This document shows, in pieces, positions 62,418 to 64,000 of a stretch of DNA of 64,000 nt. Where the stretch lies: assembly GCF_021018805.1 (NCBI RefSeq), contig NC_086249.1, positions 76,720,472-76,784,471 of the forward strand, given 5' to 3'. How positions within the stretch are numbered: the stretch's first letter is position 1; each line of letters opens with the position of its first letter. A model generated the notes under the pieces. It saw only the letters and a list, made by a program, of their open reading frames with translations. It was not told the DNA's origin and searched no databases. The translations under genes were made by a program, and so were the position numbers. The stretch comes from Prinia subflava. Lineage: Eukaryota; Chordata; Aves; Passeriformes; Cisticolidae.

Positions 62418-64000
62418 AATCTAAACTGCAAAGGAAAATATGCTTTTTTAAACTAGAGGCATATTCCAAAATGGAAGTGAGAAAAATAATAAGAAGGGCC
62501 TATCCTTTGATAAATGTTATCTATGTCTATCTTGTTCCTGCAGGAGAAATGTTTTCTTTCATGTCTGTTGACAGGGTGAGAATTCTGTATGTAAGGATGC
62601 CAAGTGGAGGAGAAAAGGATAACTATTGCTAAGAAAGGACTTGTTAGTATTGATTGAATAACATCAACAATGTTAGAAACATTTTGTTGATTTGACTGGT
62701 GTTTGCTCCTTGGTGAAGTGCTTTATTGATAACTTCTATGGGTAATGTGTCAGAACAGAGCTGGAAGTTTGCCCTGGGGATACTGACTAACAATGGTGTG
62801 ATTTGGGAAGGTCATTCCCTGAACATTGTGTTCTCAACCTATCTCTGGCTTCCCACTTTGGTTACTGGTAATGTGCATCAATATCAGACTCATATTTTGT
62901 CACAAGAGAATTTTTTTTTACAATGTTTTGTTAAGCAACTAGTTCTCTGCAATGCACTATTCTGAAAGAAAATTTCCATTGATTTGAAGTTATGTGGAGC
63001 TGGATTTGGATGAATAAATTGTTTGAACACTTCTGAGGCTGTTTTGAGGAACATACTTTGTACAAATTTCTTTTGCAGAAATACAAAGTGACTGAAAGAC
63101 ATAAAAAGATTTGAAATTCTTAGGATGGCCATGCAGCACTTCGTTGATCTGTGCTGTTTGTCCCATTATGTACTGTTGTGTTTCTTGCTCTCTGCCAGGA
63201 TCAAAGTCATAGTTACTCTGGGAATGGCAATTTCACCTAGGCTGTGACAGCCATCGGCACTAAGCACAAGTTTTATACACTCTGGTGCTTACAACGAGAG
63301 CTTACATAGTATTTAAGGATTTTGTGGGTCTTGTAGCTCTGGACTCAGGGGTGAAATTCATCCAGTGTACTTAGCAGTTTTTTCCATAGCTCTTCAACAC
63401 ACTTTCCTTCTGAGGATACAAAGTGATTTGCAAACACTAATTAGTTCTCATAAAGCCCTATGAGGCAGATAAATGTTAAGTATCCCTGTGTTAGTACATA
63501 TGAGAAACATGAGACCTGAGCACCTTACCATTCATGCTGTTCACTGAATTTGCTCCCAAAAATGACTAAGTGCTGGGGGACACAGGAAATCCCCTTTTTT
63601 TTCTCTAATTCTGTTGTTTTCCTTGGACCTTCTGGAATTCTTTGAGGGCAGCAGAGATAAGGTTGGGCTTCAAGCTGCAGTATGTGAAATTCAAGCTACA
63701 CAAATTGCAAAAGTGAAGGAGCCTTGGTGTACTCTTTGCTAGTTTTTGGGGTAAAAGCCAGGCCCTTCATGCAACCTGTGAGTTACTTGCTCGGTGTCCC
63801 AGCACCCCACTGGAAAGGTAGCTTGGGCTGCCAAAGTAGGAAACACCCCTGAAAGTCAGGCATACTTGTGGGCTACCAAGAGCAACAGGGCTACACAGCA
63901 AGTAGGGGTGGAGGAATTACTTGAAGAAATAGCCCTAGCCAGATCTCACCCATCTCTCTGAGGAAAACCAGTCTTTTGAAAGACCAATGGATGCTCTAAA
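62418..64000. other. Intergenic sequence to the right edge, no gene recognised
   Basis: No exon, repeat or RNA gene recognised. Confidence 0.55.

Noticed and set aside
40226..64000. Search for AFF3 exons, the mammalian upstream neighbour of REV1
   Set aside because: No segment resembling the AFF-family C-terminal domain was recognised on either strand, so AFF3 is presumed to end beyond the right edge.

Overview
The window is from a bird nuclear genome. The coding exons match vertebrate REV1. The interspersed repeats are mostly CR1 LINEs with the avian 3' tail (repeats of ATTCTATG), and there is one solo retroviral LTR. The species is not determinable; a passerine or other neoavian is plausible but inferred.

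Layout. Positions 1 to about 39.3 kb hold the 5' half of REV1 on the minus strand: a CpG-island promoter and non-coding exon 1 (donor at 38941), then twelve coding exons from the ATG at 24697 down to a donor at 387. All splice phases agree, and the twelve pieces sum to 2202 nt, exactly 734 codons with no stop. They encode the BRCT domain, the acidic linker, the N-digit (Arg361/Leu362), the catalytic palm/fingers (Asp426, Asp580, Glu581), the thumb and the start of the little finger. The rest of the little finger, the ubiquitin-binding motifs and the C-terminal Pol zeta/REV7-binding domain lie to the left of position 1. Introns hold CR1 fragments, a decayed LINE-1-like ORF1 and simple repeats.

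About 38.3-39.7 kb is the CpG-island promoter. It carries a long CA/TG repeat, GC boxes, a CACGTGAC E-box and two nearly identical CTCF-type motifs 144 bp apart. A 12-codon upstream ORF starts in exon 1 and its stop overlaps the REV1 start codon after splicing.

From 39.9 to 64 kb the sequence is gene-poor. In mammals AFF3 lies upstream of REV1 on the same strand, but I recognise no AFF3 exon here. This part holds CR1 copies, two ancient L3/CR1-like relics, a second small CpG island at 42.7-43.1 kb, a 1390-bp solo LTR with a perfect 5-bp target duplication, and a well-formed unidentified coding exon candidate at 44978-45402 (minus). A second unidentified exon-like segment, with a stop codon and a nearby ATTAAA, sits inside REV1 intron 1 at 32046-32160 (minus). 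These two orphan exons and the uORF/CTCF structure of the promoter are the most worthwhile leads. I found no convincing new multi-gene system.
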